Assembly: GCA_948847595.1 (NCBI GenBank)
Contig: CAQOGY010000002.1
Location: 1-64,000, forward strand
Direction: 5' to 3'
DNA length: 64,000 nt
Source: an uncultured Bacteroides sp.
GTDB lineage: Bacteria; Bacteroidota; Bacteroidia; Bacteroidales; Bacteroidaceae
Shown in pieces: positions 1-11,200 of the stretch. Under the pieces are notes generated by a model. That model saw only the letters and a program-made list of their open reading frames with translations, had not been told where the DNA came from and did not search any database. Every line of letters starts with the position of its first letter. Position 1 is the stretch's first letter. The translations under genes and the position numbers were made by a program.

Positions 1-2
1 TA

Positions 3-617
3 CGGTTTGGACAGGACCCGGAGAACCAATTATGCACTGATGACTTTGCCGGTCATTGGGCCCATAATGCCAATCTTTCAGTAAAAGCGATCATGGGTGT
101 AGCCGGATATAGCGAAATGGCGCATATGCTTGGTTTATATGATGTTGCAGAGAAATATGCAGGTATAGCCAAGAAAATGGCGGTGAAATGGGAAGAAATG
201 GCAAATGAAGGTGATCATTACCGCCTTGCTTTCGACCGTGAGAATACATGGAGCCAAAAGTATAATATGATCTGGGATAAGATGTGGAGTCTGAATTTAT
301 TTTCGAATAATGTAATCAGCAAAGAAGTCAATTATTATTTAATGAAACAGAATCCTTATGGGTTACCGTTAGATTCTCGCAAAGAGTATACAAAGTCTGA
401 CTGGATTATGTGGATTGCAGCTATGTCTCCAGATTTAGAAACTTTCAAGAAATTCATAGATCCTCTCTATAAATATATCAATGAAACGACTTCACGGGTA
501 CCTATTAGTGATTGGCATGATACAAAAACAGGCAAAATGACAGGTTTTAAAGCGCGTTCAGTAATTGGAGGATACTGGATGAAAGTATTAATAAATAAAG
601 TACAAAACAAACAATAA
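3..617 (+). CDS. Glutaminase A-like protein (DUF4965/DUF1793 type), C-terminal part
   Basis: The reading frame is open from the left edge of the window, so the start lies outside. The visible 204 residues begin with a run containing QLCTDDFAGHWAHNANLS and end with FKARSVIGGYWMKVL, both typical of the C-terminal alpha-helical domain of the glutaminase A family of secreted Bacteroidetes proteins. The family is named for a fungal glutaminase, but in Bacteroides it often sits in polysaccharide utilisation loci and its substrate there is usually unknown. The gene ends 124 bp before a susC-like gene on the same strand, so it probably belongs to the same locus. The family call is fairly secure; the activity is not. 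Confidence 0.75.
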   Translation, partial: RFGQDPENQLCTDDFAGHWAHNANLSVKAIMGVAGYSEMAHMLGLYDVAEKYAGIAKKMAVKWEEMANEGDHYRLAFDRENTWSQKYNMIWDKMWSLNLFSNNVISKEVNYYLMKQNPYGLPLDSRKEYTKSDWIMWIAAMSPDLETFKKFIDPLYKYINETTSRVPISDWHDTKTGKMTGFKARSVIGGYWMKVLINKVQNKQ

Positions 618-741
618 AATAAATAATCGTTCAAAGTTGATACAATTAAATAGAATGTGAAATAACTCAATATATTTTAAACATCCACCCGTATTGTACT
701 GATTCTCTAAAGTATAATACAGGTGATAAAATTAATTTGCT

Positions 742-3700
742 ATGAAAAGTAAAGAACAAGTGTTTTGGTTTTTAAGCCATAATAAGATGTGGTGTATCCC
801 ACTCTGTCTGGCTGCATTTTCATTATTACCTGGTAGCTATACTCATGCTGCCAGTATAATAGATGAAAATACATTAATAGTAAACTCTACCCAACAACAA
901 CGTATTGTAAAAGGTACTGTTATTGATGCCAATGGTGAGCCATTAATAGGAGTCAATGTAAAAGAAGTAGGGGGGAGTACTGGTACAATCACTGATATAA
1001 ACGGTGAGTTCTCTCTAAATGTAGCTCCCAAAACAAAATTAGAAATTTCTTTTATCGGTTATCAAACACAGAATGTTACTGTGGGAGAGGCGAGACAAAT
1101 TACTGTAACCTTACAAGAAGATACACAAGTTCTAGATGAAGTTGTTATAACAGGATTTGGTATGTCACAAAAGAAAGCAACATTGACGGGTGCTGTTTCT
1201 TCAATTAAATCTGAAGAAATTGCTCGTTCTTCTGCTGTTACTGCAGGTGGAGCTCTGGTTGGTAAAATTGCAGGTGTAAATACTCGTCAACAAGATGGAC
1301 GTCCTGGCGCTGAAACAGCTTTGCAAATTCGTAACATGGGTACTCCATTATTTGTAATTGATGGTGTTATTTCAGATACAGGGCAATTTAGTCAGATGGA
1401 TTTTAATGATATTGAATCTATATCTGTACTAAAAGATGCATCAGCTGCTTTATATGGGGTACGCGCGGCGAATGGAGTAGTGGTTATTACAACTAAGAAA
1501 GGTAGTCGTAATTCTAAAAATACAGTTTCTGTTAATGCTTATTATGGTTGGCAGAAAAACTCTAAATATGTTAGTCCAGCTAATGTAAAGGATTATGTTC
1601 ATGCCTATGTAACAGCAGAAACATTCTCTGGACGTAATGGCGATTCTCGTCGTTACAGCAAAGAAGAATACGAGAAATGGATGAGTGGTACAGAACCTAA
1701 ATATCAAGGATGGAATTGGGAAGACTATATTTGGGTAAGCGCTCCGCAGTATTATATTAATACTAATTTCTCCGGAGGTACAGATAAAGCAAACTATTAT
1801 GTAGCGGTATCCCACATTAATCAAGATGCAACTATCCGCAATTATGGTGGATTCCGTCGTACAAATGTACAGATGAATATCGAAATGAATGTAAATGAAC
1901 GTCTCAAGGTAGGGGCAAGTATGAATGGACGCATTGAAGATCGTCGTCATCCTGGAGTACCGGGAGCTGATGATACATGGCTGCCTCGTTTCGCAACAAT
2001 GAAAAATCAACCAACTAAACGACCATTTGCTAATGATAACCCGAATTATCCACAGCTAGTATCCGACCAACCGGAAACAAACTTTGCTATTTTGAATTAC
2101 GAGACTACAGGAAAGGTATCAGATGTATGGCGCGTAATTCAAATGAATGGTACTGCTGAATATGAGATTCTGAAAGGATTAAAATTCAAAGGAATGCTAG
2201 GCTACTATTATGCTTATAACGAACTGGATAACCAAGAATTCACCTATGAACTATATGGTTATGACGAACAAAAAGATAATTACTATGTAACCAACCGTAT
2301 GTCAAATCCTTATCGTGAGCGCAACCGCGAGAAGGTAGAAGATCAATTTTCAAACTTTCAGTTAAACTTTGACCGCAAATTTGGTAAACATGCGGTTGTT
2401 GCTGTAGCTGGATTTGAGGCAAGTCAGCGTAAACGCCCTAAAATGTGGATTCATTCTACACCAGTTTCTAATGCAATGGATTTGATTCGTCTGAAAGAAA
2501 TTCAGGAGTTTAATGATGATGGAAATAGAACAGAGGCACGTATGGGATATTTGGGACGTATCAATTATAGTTATGCTGACAAATACCTAGTTGAACTAAT
2601 AGCTCGTTGGGATGGATCATGGAAATTCCGTCCGGATAATCGTTGGGGCTTTTTCCCATCAGCCTCTTTAGGCTGGCGTGTTTCTGAAGAGAACTTTTGA
2701 AAAGAGAGCAAAATTGGTGAGATCGTTACTAATTTAAAGTTACGTGGTTCATATGGCGAAGTTGGTGATGATGCTGTTTCTGACTATTCTGCTTTTGACT
2801 ATCTACCTGGCTATAATTACAACAGTGGGGGTGCAGTAATTGATGGCAACTGGGTAGTAGGAACTTCAACTCGGGGACTACCTAACCAAACACTATCCTG
2901 GATGACAGCAAAGATTCTAGATATTGGCGTAGATTTAGGTTTTCTCAATAACCGTTTGAATATACAATTTGACTATTTCCGTCGTGTACGTGATGGAATT
3001 CCTGAACCTCGTTATGATGTGTTAATACCGAACGAAGCAGGTTTTAGTCTACCAAAGGAGAATCTTAAATCAGATATGCATAGAGGTTTTGATGCTTCTA
3101 TTATGTGGACTGATCAAATCAATGATTTCAATTATAGTGTTGGGGGTAATATAACCTATTCCCGCTTTTGGGATTGGGAACAATATAAGCCGCGCTTTAG
3201 TAATTCTTGGGATGAATACCGTAACAGCATTTGGCATCGTGTAGGATATGTGAATTGGGGGTATGAAGCTATCGGTCGTTTTGATAGTTGGGAGCAAATT
3301 GCCAATTATCCAGTTGATAATGATAGAAAAGGGAATCGTACAGTAGTTCCAGGAGATATCATGTATAAGGATCAAAACAATGATGGAGTGATCAATTATT
3401 TGGATGAACGTCCCATTGGGTATCGTGTAGATAGTACTCCTACTCTCAATTTTGGTATTAATCTTTCTGCATCATGGAAAGGATTTGATTTGGCAATGGA
3501 TTGGACCGGCTCCCGTATGACATCATGGAATCAATGTTATGAGACAGCCCGTCCGTTCCAAAACGATGGTAACAGTCCTGATGAAGTATTGAAGGATGCA
3601 TGGCATTTATCTGATATATGGGATGCTAATAGTCCGCTAATTCCAGGTAAATACCCCATGGTTCGTCTAAATACTGATGAAACTAGTGCTTATGATAAAA

Positions 3701-3939
3701 GTTCATATTGGTTACATAATGTAACTTATTTAAAGTTACGTAATTTGGAAGTCGGCTACACATTCCCCAAAACATGGTTAAACAGAACTGGCATTAGTAA
3801 TTTAAGACTGTTTGTTTCAGGCACAAACTTACTGACTTTATCCAATTTGTCTGTGATGGATCCGGAATGTGCATCTGACAACGGTTTGGATTACCCTCCG
3901 ATGCGAGTAATAAACATTGGCGTAAACCTAAAATTTTAA
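742..3939 (+). pseudogene. SusC/RagA-family TonB-dependent transporter interrupted by an in-frame TGA
   Basis: Outer-membrane TonB-dependent transporter of the SusC type, which would import an oligosaccharide or similar ligand together with the SusD partner downstream. The N-terminus has a signal peptide (about residues 1-37), a carboxypeptidase-like regulatory domain (about 55-135), and a plug with the SusC signature LKDASAALYGVRAANG. The frame is broken by one TGA at 2698-2700 (codon 653), directly after GWRVSEENF, and then continues open in the same frame to the stop at 3939, with typical beta-barrel sequence such as NLKLRGSYGEVGDD. Many SusC proteins have an aromatic or hydrophobic residue at this spot, and TGA is one base from TGG (Trp). 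Without the stop the product would be 1065 residues, a normal SusC length. It is either a recent nonsense mutation or a base-calling error. Two separate polypeptides (742-2700, 2902-3939) are unlikely to be real genes. Confidence 0.85.
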
Positions 3940-3945
3940 GAAACA

Positions 3946-5811
3946 ATGAAAAAGAAATATTTATATACAATAATGACTGCCACGATGTTGTCATTGGGCA
4001 GTTGTAGTGGCTTCTTGGATACAAAGCCCGATACGTTATTAACCCAAGATCAGACTTTTGGAGACCCTACATTAGTTAAATCCGTATTGGCCAATTTTTA
4101 TGGACGTGTAACAATAGGACAGCGTATTGATGACTGGGATCAATGGACAATGCTAGACGAGGTAATTCATTTCGACACAAATAGCGATGAGAATATTGAT
4201 AGAAACAAATGGCGTACATATGACTATACTCTAGTACATGACCTTAATCAGTTCTTAGAAGGTATTAAACCCTCAGACGCTGTAGATGAAGCCACGAAAA
4301 CTGCTTATATAGGTGAAGTACGCTATATTCGTGCATGGCTTTATTTTTGTATGGGACGTACTTTAGGTGGTGTACCTATAATAAATGATGAGATATTCAA
4401 TTACACTCCAGGAATGGATATTACAACTCTGCAGATACCCCGTTCTACTGAGGCTGATTTATACGATTATGTAATCTCAGAATGTCAGGAAGCCTCCAAA
4501 ATGTTGACCAAAGACACTAACAAAAACTCTGCACGAGCCAATTATTGGGTAGCAAAAATGCTGGAAGCCCGTGCTGCTTTAACTGCAGCTTCATTAGCTA
4601 CTTATAACACGGCCGAGGCACATCCGCAGTTGCGCACGAATGGTGGAGAAGTAGGTATACCTTTTTCCAAAGCCCAAGAATACTATAAAATAGCGTTGGC
4701 CGCTACAAAAGATGTTATAGAAAATGGACCTTACAAGCTCATGCTGGCATCAGAGCAAACTCACAAAGCATATGCGGACAATTTCTATAAAGCTGTATGC
4801 CAAAAAGATGGTAATACAGAAGTCATTTGGTGTCGTGATTATGTCTCTCCGGGGCAAACACATCAGTTCACTAAAGGAAACCTGCCCAAAAGTATAGAAC
4901 AAGATACTGGAAGTGACCGTTTATCTGTTTTACTAAATCTAGTTGAGGCTTTCGAACCACTTGATGCCACGGAAGAACAAAAAGGGACGAGTATACCATT
5001 TGAAATTGGTACCCTTGAAAATCCGAAATTCTTTACCGAACCAACAGAACTATTCATGGAACGTGACCCACGCCTAATGGGTTCTATCATTGTACCTGGA
5101 GCAACTTTTGACAGTAAGGTTATTGAATTACAAGCTGGGCAACTGCGAAAAGAAAATGGTTCATGGTCTGAAGTGACTGGAGCCCGTAATTCTTATGACG
5201 AGGATGGCAGGTTGATTACAGCTAATAATGGTCCTTTCGGCGGTAATGACCGAGAAATAAACCGTACCGGTTTCTACGTGCGCAAATATTTGGATGCTAC
5301 ACCTTCAGCAGGTACTATTGGACGTGGTTCCGAAATGTGGAATGTTTATTTCCGTATAGCAGAGGCTTATCTAATTGCCTCTGAAGCTAGCTGGGAGCTA
5401 TCACGGGATAATACTGATACAGATGCACTGAAGTATATTAATGCCGTTCGTAATCGGGCTGGAATCTCGTCATTAAATACAATTGATCATGAGAAAATCA
5501 TGCATGAATACCGAGTAGAATTTGCATTTGAAGGTAATCGATGGTGGGATCTGAAACGCTGGATGGAAGCAAGCAAAATATGGACTGGTGAACCAACAGC
5601 AAGAACTTCACAACGCTTAGGACTATGGCCATTCAAAGTGGTTGCTTCAGGTGATCCTAACGATGGCAAGTGGGTATTTATTGAAAAAGATATGCAAAAG
5701 TTAGATTTATGGCGCCGTCCGTTAAAATGTACAGAAGCACAATATTATTCAGAAATTGATAACGGCTGGATTAATAATAATCCAAAGTTAGTGAAGAATC
5801 CTTATCAGTAA
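3946..5811 (+). CDS. SusD/RagB-family nutrient-binding lipoprotein
   Basis: Surface lipoprotein of 621 residues that would cap the SusC transporter and bind its glycan ligand. It has a lipoprotein signal with the modified cysteine at residue 20 (LSLGSC), then the SusD-like N-terminal region (FLDTKPDTLLTQDQTF). The C-terminal SusD domain is recognisable by INAVRNRAGIS and by EYRVEFAFEGNRWWDLKRW. It starts 6 bp after the susC-like frame ends, so the two are co-transcribed. If the susC stop is real, this protein may lack its transporter partner. The family is certain; the ligand cannot be read from sequence. Confidence 0.95.
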   Translation: MKKKYLYTIMTATMLSLGSCSGFLDTKPDTLLTQDQTFGDPTLVKSVLANFYGRVTIGQRIDDWDQWTMLDEVIHFDTNSDENIDRNKWRTYDYTLVHDLNQFLEGIKPSDAVDEATKTAYIGEVRYIRAWLYFCMGRTLGGVPIINDEIFNYTPGMDITTLQIPRSTEADLYDYVISECQEASKMLTKDTNKNSARANYWVAKMLEARAALTAASLATYNTAEAHPQLRTNGGEVGIPFSKAQEYYKIALAATKDVIENGPYKLMLASEQTHKAYADNFYKAVCQKDGNTEVIWCRDYVSPGQTHQFTKGNLPKSIEQDTGSDRLSVLLNLVEAFEPLDATEEQKGTSIPFEIGTLENPKFFTEPTELFMERDPRLMGSIIVPGATFDSKVIELQAGQLRKENGSWSEVTGARNSYDEDGRLITANNGPFGGNDREINRTGFYVRKYLDATPSAGTIGRGSEMWNVYFRIAEAYLIASEASWELSRDNTDTDALKYINAVRNRAGISSLNTIDHEKIMHEYRVEFAFEGNRWWDLKRWMEASKIWTGEPTARTSQRLGLWPFKVVASGDPNDGKWVFIEKDMQKLDLWRRPLKCTEAQYYSEIDNGWINNNPKLVKNPYQ

Positions 5812-5825
5812 CTTAATAAGAAACA

Positions 5826-6539
5826 ATGAAGATGAAAACAACATTTAAAATATATTCAATAGTCATATTATCCATTTTTGCATTAATAAGCTGCAGCAAA
5901 GATAATTATGACGAACCTACCTCCTTTATAAAAGGCCGTGTGGTCTATAAAGGAGAGGCTTTACAATTACGTGGCAACGAAGCAGTCAAATTGCAGCTAT
6001 ACCAACGTGGCTATCAAAAACATGATCCTGTAGAGGTTTTTGTAAACCAAGATGGAGAGTTCTCTATCTGTATCTTTGATGGACAATATCAATTAATAAC
6101 GAAGGCTGGCAATGGACCTTGGAGTGATGAGGGACGCGATACTATAGAGATAAAATTAAATGGACTTGCCACACAAGATGTTGAAGTAACTCCTTATTAC
6201 TTAATAGAAGATGCTAAAATAGCTCTGAATGGTAATAAAGTTGATGCTTCATTTAAAGTAAATAAAATAGCAGGTACTGGAATTGATCGTATGATTATGT
6301 TATTAAGTACCACACAATTCTTGAGTGATGCTGAACATAATGTAGATCGTTATGACGAAACTGAAAATTTAGCACAATACGACGAAACAGGTAAGATATA
6401 TAGTTTTACTACCAAAGATTATACTAATAACAGTATGTTCCAAACAGCTTTAAAAAGAGGAACATTGTTTGGACGTATTTGCCTGTGGCCCAAAGGGTCT
6501 GATCAAGGAATTTATTCGGAAGTATTTAGACTTAAATAG
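5826..6539 (+). CDS. DUF3823-type lipoprotein of the Sus locus
   Basis: A 237-residue lipoprotein with cysteine at residue 23 (FALISC). The N-terminal half (FIKGRVVYKGEALQLRGNEA, then an Ig-like stretch ending near FDGQYQLITKAG) resembles the DUF3823 family, whose members lie directly downstream of susD genes in some Bacteroides loci. They are thought to be surface glycan-binding proteins, by position rather than by a known activity. It follows susD by 14 bp and is the last gene of the operon, since a strong hairpin follows. Function is inferred from context only. Confidence 0.75.
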   Translation: MKMKTTFKIYSIVILSIFALISCSKDNYDEPTSFIKGRVVYKGEALQLRGNEAVKLQLYQRGYQKHDPVEVFVNQDGEFSICIFDGQYQLITKAGNGPWSDEGRDTIEIKLNGLATQDVEVTPYYLIEDAKIALNGNKVDASFKVNKIAGTGIDRMIMLLSTTQFLSDAEHNVDRYDETENLAQYDETGKIYSFTTKDYTNNSMFQTALKRGTLFGRICLWPKGSDQGIYSEVFRLK

Positions 6540-6562
6540 AACTATATTTCAGTTTTATTTAT

Positions 6563-6590
6563 GAGGGTGTCTTCGGACACCCTCTTATCA
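6563..6590 (+). terminator. Hairpin terminator of the susCD operon
   Basis: A perfect 9-bp stem, GAGGGTGTC / GACACCCTC, closed by a TTCG tetraloop (6563-6584) and followed by TTATCATTTATT. It sits 23 bp after the DUF3823 gene and just before the convergent GH43-like gene, so it may stop transcription from both sides. Confidence 0.85.
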
Positions 6591-6601
6591 TTTATTCTAA
6601 C

Positions 6602-7702
6602 TCAAGGAGTAAACGGAACTGTGCCAGATGGTTTAGGTAACGGAGTATTCACCGGTAAAGGGACTCCCAAATCCGGCATTCCATCAGCATCCCATCCTAT
6701 CTTCTGCAATCGTGGATTACGACTTTCCGACTCTCCCGTATTACCGCTAGGAACACTTCTCGCCTGATACAATATATACCATTCCGTTCCATCAGGCGAA
6801 GGAAGGAAGGAAAGGTTAGCCGGACCATACACTCCATCTTCCGGTCTCTGTTGAAATACAGGAACGGGGCTCTTCTTCCAGGAAGCCGGATTCAGCAAGT
6901 CGCTGTCCGCGTCGGCAGTCAACATTCCGGTACAATAATAAGGAGACCAGCAACCGCTCGCCGCATAATAGACAATGACAGTCCGGTTATCTTTGGAATG
7001 AAAATACTGAGGGCTTTCATTTACATAAATCGGATAAGCAGTCCGCCCGCCATCCGGATTTACCCACTGCCGTTCCCATTCATACTCCGGCTTCGAAATC
7101 ATAACCCTTTCCGTAGCCAATGTCCAGGGATTTTCCATGCGGGCAATATAGATGCATTGTGTTTCACTGCCTATCCTCCGATTAGGCCACCCGGACCATA
7201 GAAGATAAAGCTCCCCTTTATGCTCAAAAGTAGAAGGGTGTATTCCCCAGTTCCAATCGGGATTGGTCATGATCGCTCCTTTCATGCGGAACTCTCCTTT
7301 CATGGGGTCAGGAGAATCATTCTCAATCACGTAAATCTGATGATTATCTGTGTTTCCGTCATCGGCAGCGAAATAGATATACCATTTGCCATTGATATTG
7401 CGTATTTCCGGATTCCAGAGGTTATGGCTATTCGAAGGATCTTTAGGCACCCAGACCTCTTTACAAGTGGAATGAGCCATATCGGTAATATCGGTGGTTA
7501 CCCACAGATATATTTGCTCATTAGTTTCATGGGTATAATAATATTTACCATTATGGTAAATCGCGCTTGAATTAGCCCCTTCCATAAATAATGGATTGGC
7601 ATAAGTATCTTTTTCAACATCTTCTTTCTTTCCCGCCCGTTTGGAATTACAAGAGATGTTCAGCAAAACAAGGAATAATAACAAACATAAATTGATTCTC
7701 AT
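6602..7702 (-). CDS. GH43-like five-bladed beta-propeller lipoprotein, possibly without full catalytic triad
   Basis: Predicted secreted lipoprotein of 366 residues. I start it at the ATG at 7702 because this gives a compact signal peptide with cysteine 18 (LLNISC); an upstream ATG at 7747 would add 15 residues before it. The fold call rests on the ordered blades YHNGKYYYTHE (49-59), LWNPEI (95-100), FEHKGELYLLWSG (159-171), YVNESPQYF (226-234) and GPANLSF. Family 43 enzymes cleave arabinose or xylose side chains with two Asp and one Glu. Here the presumed general-acid Glu survives (E229). The usual base Asp near GxDP appears to be Asn44 and the pKa-modulating Asp appears to be His155. It may therefore be inactive or use another mechanism. 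It is convergent to susCD and in the same direction as the HTCS gene. Confidence 0.7.
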   Translation of the reverse strand: MRINLCLLLFLVLLNISCNSKRAGKKEDVEKDTYANPLFMEGANSSAIYHNGKYYYTHETNEQIYLWVTTDITDMAHSTCKEVWVPKDPSNSHNLWNPEIRNINGKWYIYFAADDGNTDNHQIYVIENDSPDPMKGEFRMKGAIMTNPDWNWGIHPSTFEHKGELYLLWSGWPNRRIGSETQCIYIARMENPWTLATERVMISKPEYEWERQWVNPDGGRTAYPIYVNESPQYFHSKDNRTVIVYYAASGCWSPYYCTGMLTADADSDLLNPASWKKSPVPVFQQRPEDGVYGPANLSFLPSPDGTEWYILYQARSVPSGNTGESESRNPRLQKIGWDADGMPDLGVPLPVNTPLPKPSGTVPFTP

Positions 7703-7975
7703 AGTTTCATTTTTAAGATGATACAAAGAAAAGACTTTTTTTTTCATTAATAGTTAATAAAGCGAAAATAAAAATTAAGTTTGGAATATCATTCTCGTCA
7801 TTACATCGTGACACATCCTGCTGATGACAGGAAAACAGAAAAAAGAGAATGTAAAGACAAACTACCTATTAATAATAAAAACAGAAAGTTTCTTGGCATC
7901 ATTACACACTTTCACACGAAATATATTAACCGTTTATATACTTCTTCCGAATCATTTATTAATAAATTCTTTCAT

Positions 7976-8012
7976 CGTTTATTATAAACGTCCCCCAAGT
8001 TTATTATAAACT
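7976..8012. repeat. Pair of palindromes, possible operator
   Basis: Two 15-nt palindromes lie side by side: CGTTTATTATAAACG (7976-7990) and AGTTTATTATAAACT (7998-8012). Each has 7-bp arms around one central T, and their centres are 22 bp apart, about two helical turns. They lie 274-310 bp upstream of the GH43-like start. A dimeric regulator such as the neighbouring HTCS could bind here, but that is inference. Confidence 0.5.
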
Positions 8013-8054
8013 AGGATTTCGTTATTCCCGCAAGGAATATCAATTTTAAGCAAC

Positions 8055-8090
8055 AAAAAGGGCTGCAATTCCCATAAAGAATCGCAGCCC
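8055..8090 (-). terminator. Terminator downstream of the HTCS gene
   Basis: Read on the minus strand, GGGCTGCGATT pairs with AATTGCAGCCC (one mismatch) around a short loop and is followed by TTTTTG, a typical intrinsic terminator. It lies about 200 bp beyond the HTCS stop codon. Confidence 0.75.
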
Positions 8091-8292
8091 TTAGCTTGTA
8101 TCAGACTATCCGGCAAGCACTATCCGAAGTGGAAACGCTTTCAATCTGTTATTATATTGTACTTATTATTACTCATTTTTCGTCTATATTATCAATGTTA
8201 TCGAATTTACTTCTGGTTCTCACTTACAAATATACAACATAAAAAACGGTTTGTCAAGCCCTGCATGCTTCTTTCATACATCTGATGATAAA

Positions 8293-11200
8293 TCAAATGG
8301 TAGAATCGGCATCCGGAGTGCTTTCTACCGCTGTATCGGAAGCAGACAACTGATTGACATATTCCTTCGGGAGAACTCCATATTGTGCCTTGAAACACTT
8401 GGCAAAATAAGAGGAGGAAGTGAATCCAACCTGTGCCGCAACCTCGGAAATACGTGTACCGCCCTGAATTAACTCAGCTGCCTTATTCATACGGAGGGCC
8501 TTCAGATAATCATTGGGCGACATTCCCGACAATGCTTTTATCTTCCGATAGAAGTTGGAACGGCTCATGTTCATCTGCTCTGCAAGAGTATCGATGGAGA
8601 AATTCTCGTCTGCCAACTGGTCGGCAATCACTTCCTGTATCTTGGCAACAAACTCACAATCTCTCTGAGTCATCGCAAGTTCTGCCGAGGCCTGATTGGC
8701 ATTCCCGGACAAACTGGCCATCAGCTTATGGAAAGACTGCCTCAACCGGAGCAGGTTCTCGATCTGCTTATGCAGTTGTTTGATAGAGAATGGCTTCTCA
8801 ATATACACATCGGCTCCGCATTCCAGTCCTTCCACCTTAGATTCCAGCGTCGTTTTTGCCGTCAGTAAGATGACCGGAATATGTGAATAGTCGATTTCCG
8901 ATTTCACTTTGCTACAGAGTTCCAGCCCGTTCATTTCCGGCATCATCACATCACTGACGATGACGTCTACACTCTCCTGTTCGAGTATCTCAAGTGCCGC
9001 ACGACCATTCGGAGCTTTCAGCACACGGAACCAGGCAACCAACGAGTCACGCGTCAGATTCAACAGTTCGACATTATCTTCTACCAACAATACGGTGAAT
9101 TTCTTTCCGGAGAACTCTGAAGGAATATTCTCTGCCGAACCTTCGTTTTCGGAATGAACCTCAACGATATCAGCAGCTTCTTCTGCCTTCTTTTCGTTTA
9201 AAGGAAGAGATAATATAAACGAGGAGCCTTGCGGTTCGTTATCTTCAAGGCGCAGGCTGCCTTGATGGGCTTCTGCCAGAGATTTCGCAAAAGCCAGTCC
9301 GATACCGGTACCTGTGGCGGTAGCGACTTTATCATCCGGCATTTGGTAGAAGGCTTCAAATATCTTTCCCTTTTGGGCATCCGGTACTCCACGACCGTCA
9401 TCACTCACATATATCTCATATCCCGCATCAGTTGTCACGAGTTTCAAATCGATACGCGTACGGGCATATTTTATCGCATTGCCCATCAGATTCACCAGTA
9501 TCTTACTCAACTTTTCCCGATCGACCATTGATACCAGTTCCTGCTCGGGCAGAGTCAATACCAGTTCAATTCCCTTTAACTCGGCAGGACTGGTGAACTG
9601 ACTATATACATCATTCACTATTTCCTTAATATCGCAACTTACCAGATTCAGTTGCAAAGCTCCGTTTTCCATCTTCTGGAAGTCGAGCAGCTGATTGGTA
9701 ATCCCTAAAAGATAGTTTACATTCTTATCTATTACAGACAGATACTTAGCTTCTTTTCCTTCATGTTCTATCTCTTGCAACTTTTCAAGAGGCAATCGGA
9801 TCAGACTGAGAGGGGTACGTATCTCATGTACCAGATTAATGAAGAAGCCGATCTTTGATTTATAAACTTCCTGTTCTTTAGCAATCTGATATTTCTCCAT
9901 CCGACGTTTGTACTTATGCTTCACGCGAAGATTCCAGCGCCATGCAATCCAGACAATCCAGCCCATCAACAGGAGAATATAAATAAAATAGGCGAAAGAA
10001 CTACGCCACCAAGGGGGAGTAATCACTACCCGCAGAGTAGTCGTTTTCTCGTTCCACTGATGGTCATTATTGGAGCCACGCACTTCGAACTCGTATTCTC
10101 CGGGAGGCAGATTGGTATAAGAAGCAGAGTTGTTCTCGGAGTTGGTAATCCACTCTTTATCTACTCCTTTTAATATATAGGAATATCTGTTTCGTGCCGG
10201 GTCTTCATAGCTTAACGCCACAAAACGAATCGTGAAACTATTATTTTCATAAGACAAGGTTATCTTGTCAGCCATATAAATCGGTTTCCCCAGTTGAAGC
10301 AGCTTCTTCACTTCCTGTTCGTCATTCAGATAGGATAAACGGATATCAGTCACATATACCGGAGGAATGTAGGAATTATCCACAAAACGTTCCGGCTGGA
10401 AAACATTAAAGCCGTTGATTCCGCCAAAATATAGTTTACCTTCAGAAGACTTTAAAGAAGAACGTGCCATAAACTGATTTCCCTGCAAACCATCATTAAT
10501 CGTAAACTGTCGGAAATGAGCTTTAGAAATCGGATTAATCTTAAATATCCCTGCATTGCTGGATATCCAGAAATCTCCTGTCTGATCTTGTTCAATAGAA
10601 TAGATCACCTTATTGGGAAGCGCAGAATCAAACTCAATAAATGCCTCTGTTTTGGGATCGAAGGAGCATAATCCTCCCCCATTTGTGCCAAACCACATCA
10701 CGCCTTTGTTATCTTCAAATACCGTGATCACCGAATTACTGGTAATGGTGGTCGAATCTTCCCGTTCGTGCTGGAAATGTTTCCAGTGTCCGCTCAGGGT
10801 ATTGTAGGAGAACACGCCGCTGTTGGTCGTTGCAATCCACAGGTTGTTATACATATCCTCATATATATCGCCCACGGAAATCATGGAACCGATACTGGTG
10901 ATCGTCATGAAATTATCGGCATCAGGATTGTAACGACATAAGCCCCAGCTTGTTCCGACGAAGATTTCCCCTTTCCGGTCTTTATACATACATAGTACGT
11001 CATTGCTGCAAATGGTATTGGGGATTCCGCGCGAGTGGGTATATTCCTTTATCGAACCGGTACGCAGATTAAGCACACGTATTCCTTCCGCATAAGTACC
11101 GATCCAAAGACAATCGCCGTCTAACATCAAAGAGCGAATATCATATTTCTGACTCTTTACACCACCGATATGATATTCCGAAAGCTCCCGTGTAACGGTA

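Larger units (their letters stand above)
7748..8292. other. 545-bp intergenic region upstream of the GH43-like gene
   Basis: No convincing gene is present. The region holds two near-identical palindromes (7976-8012) and a hairpin terminator of the HTCS gene (8055-8090). The left part is AT-rich and should carry the GH43-like gene's promoter on the minus strand, but I found no clean TAnnTTTG box there. Confidence 0.6.

Noticed and set aside
2902..3939. A separate 345-residue gene after the susC TGA
   Set aside because: It is in the same frame as the upstream part and continues the SusC barrel; it has no signal peptide. It is the rest of one disrupted gene.
742..3939. TGA read as tryptophan in this genome
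   Set aside because: Other genes in the window, for example yqeY neighbours and the PagL-partner lipoprotein, end in TGA at normal positions, so the standard code is used.
6561..6767. Small plus-strand gene at the end of the Sus operon
   Set aside because: It begins inside the terminator hairpin and runs antisense to the GH43-like gene.
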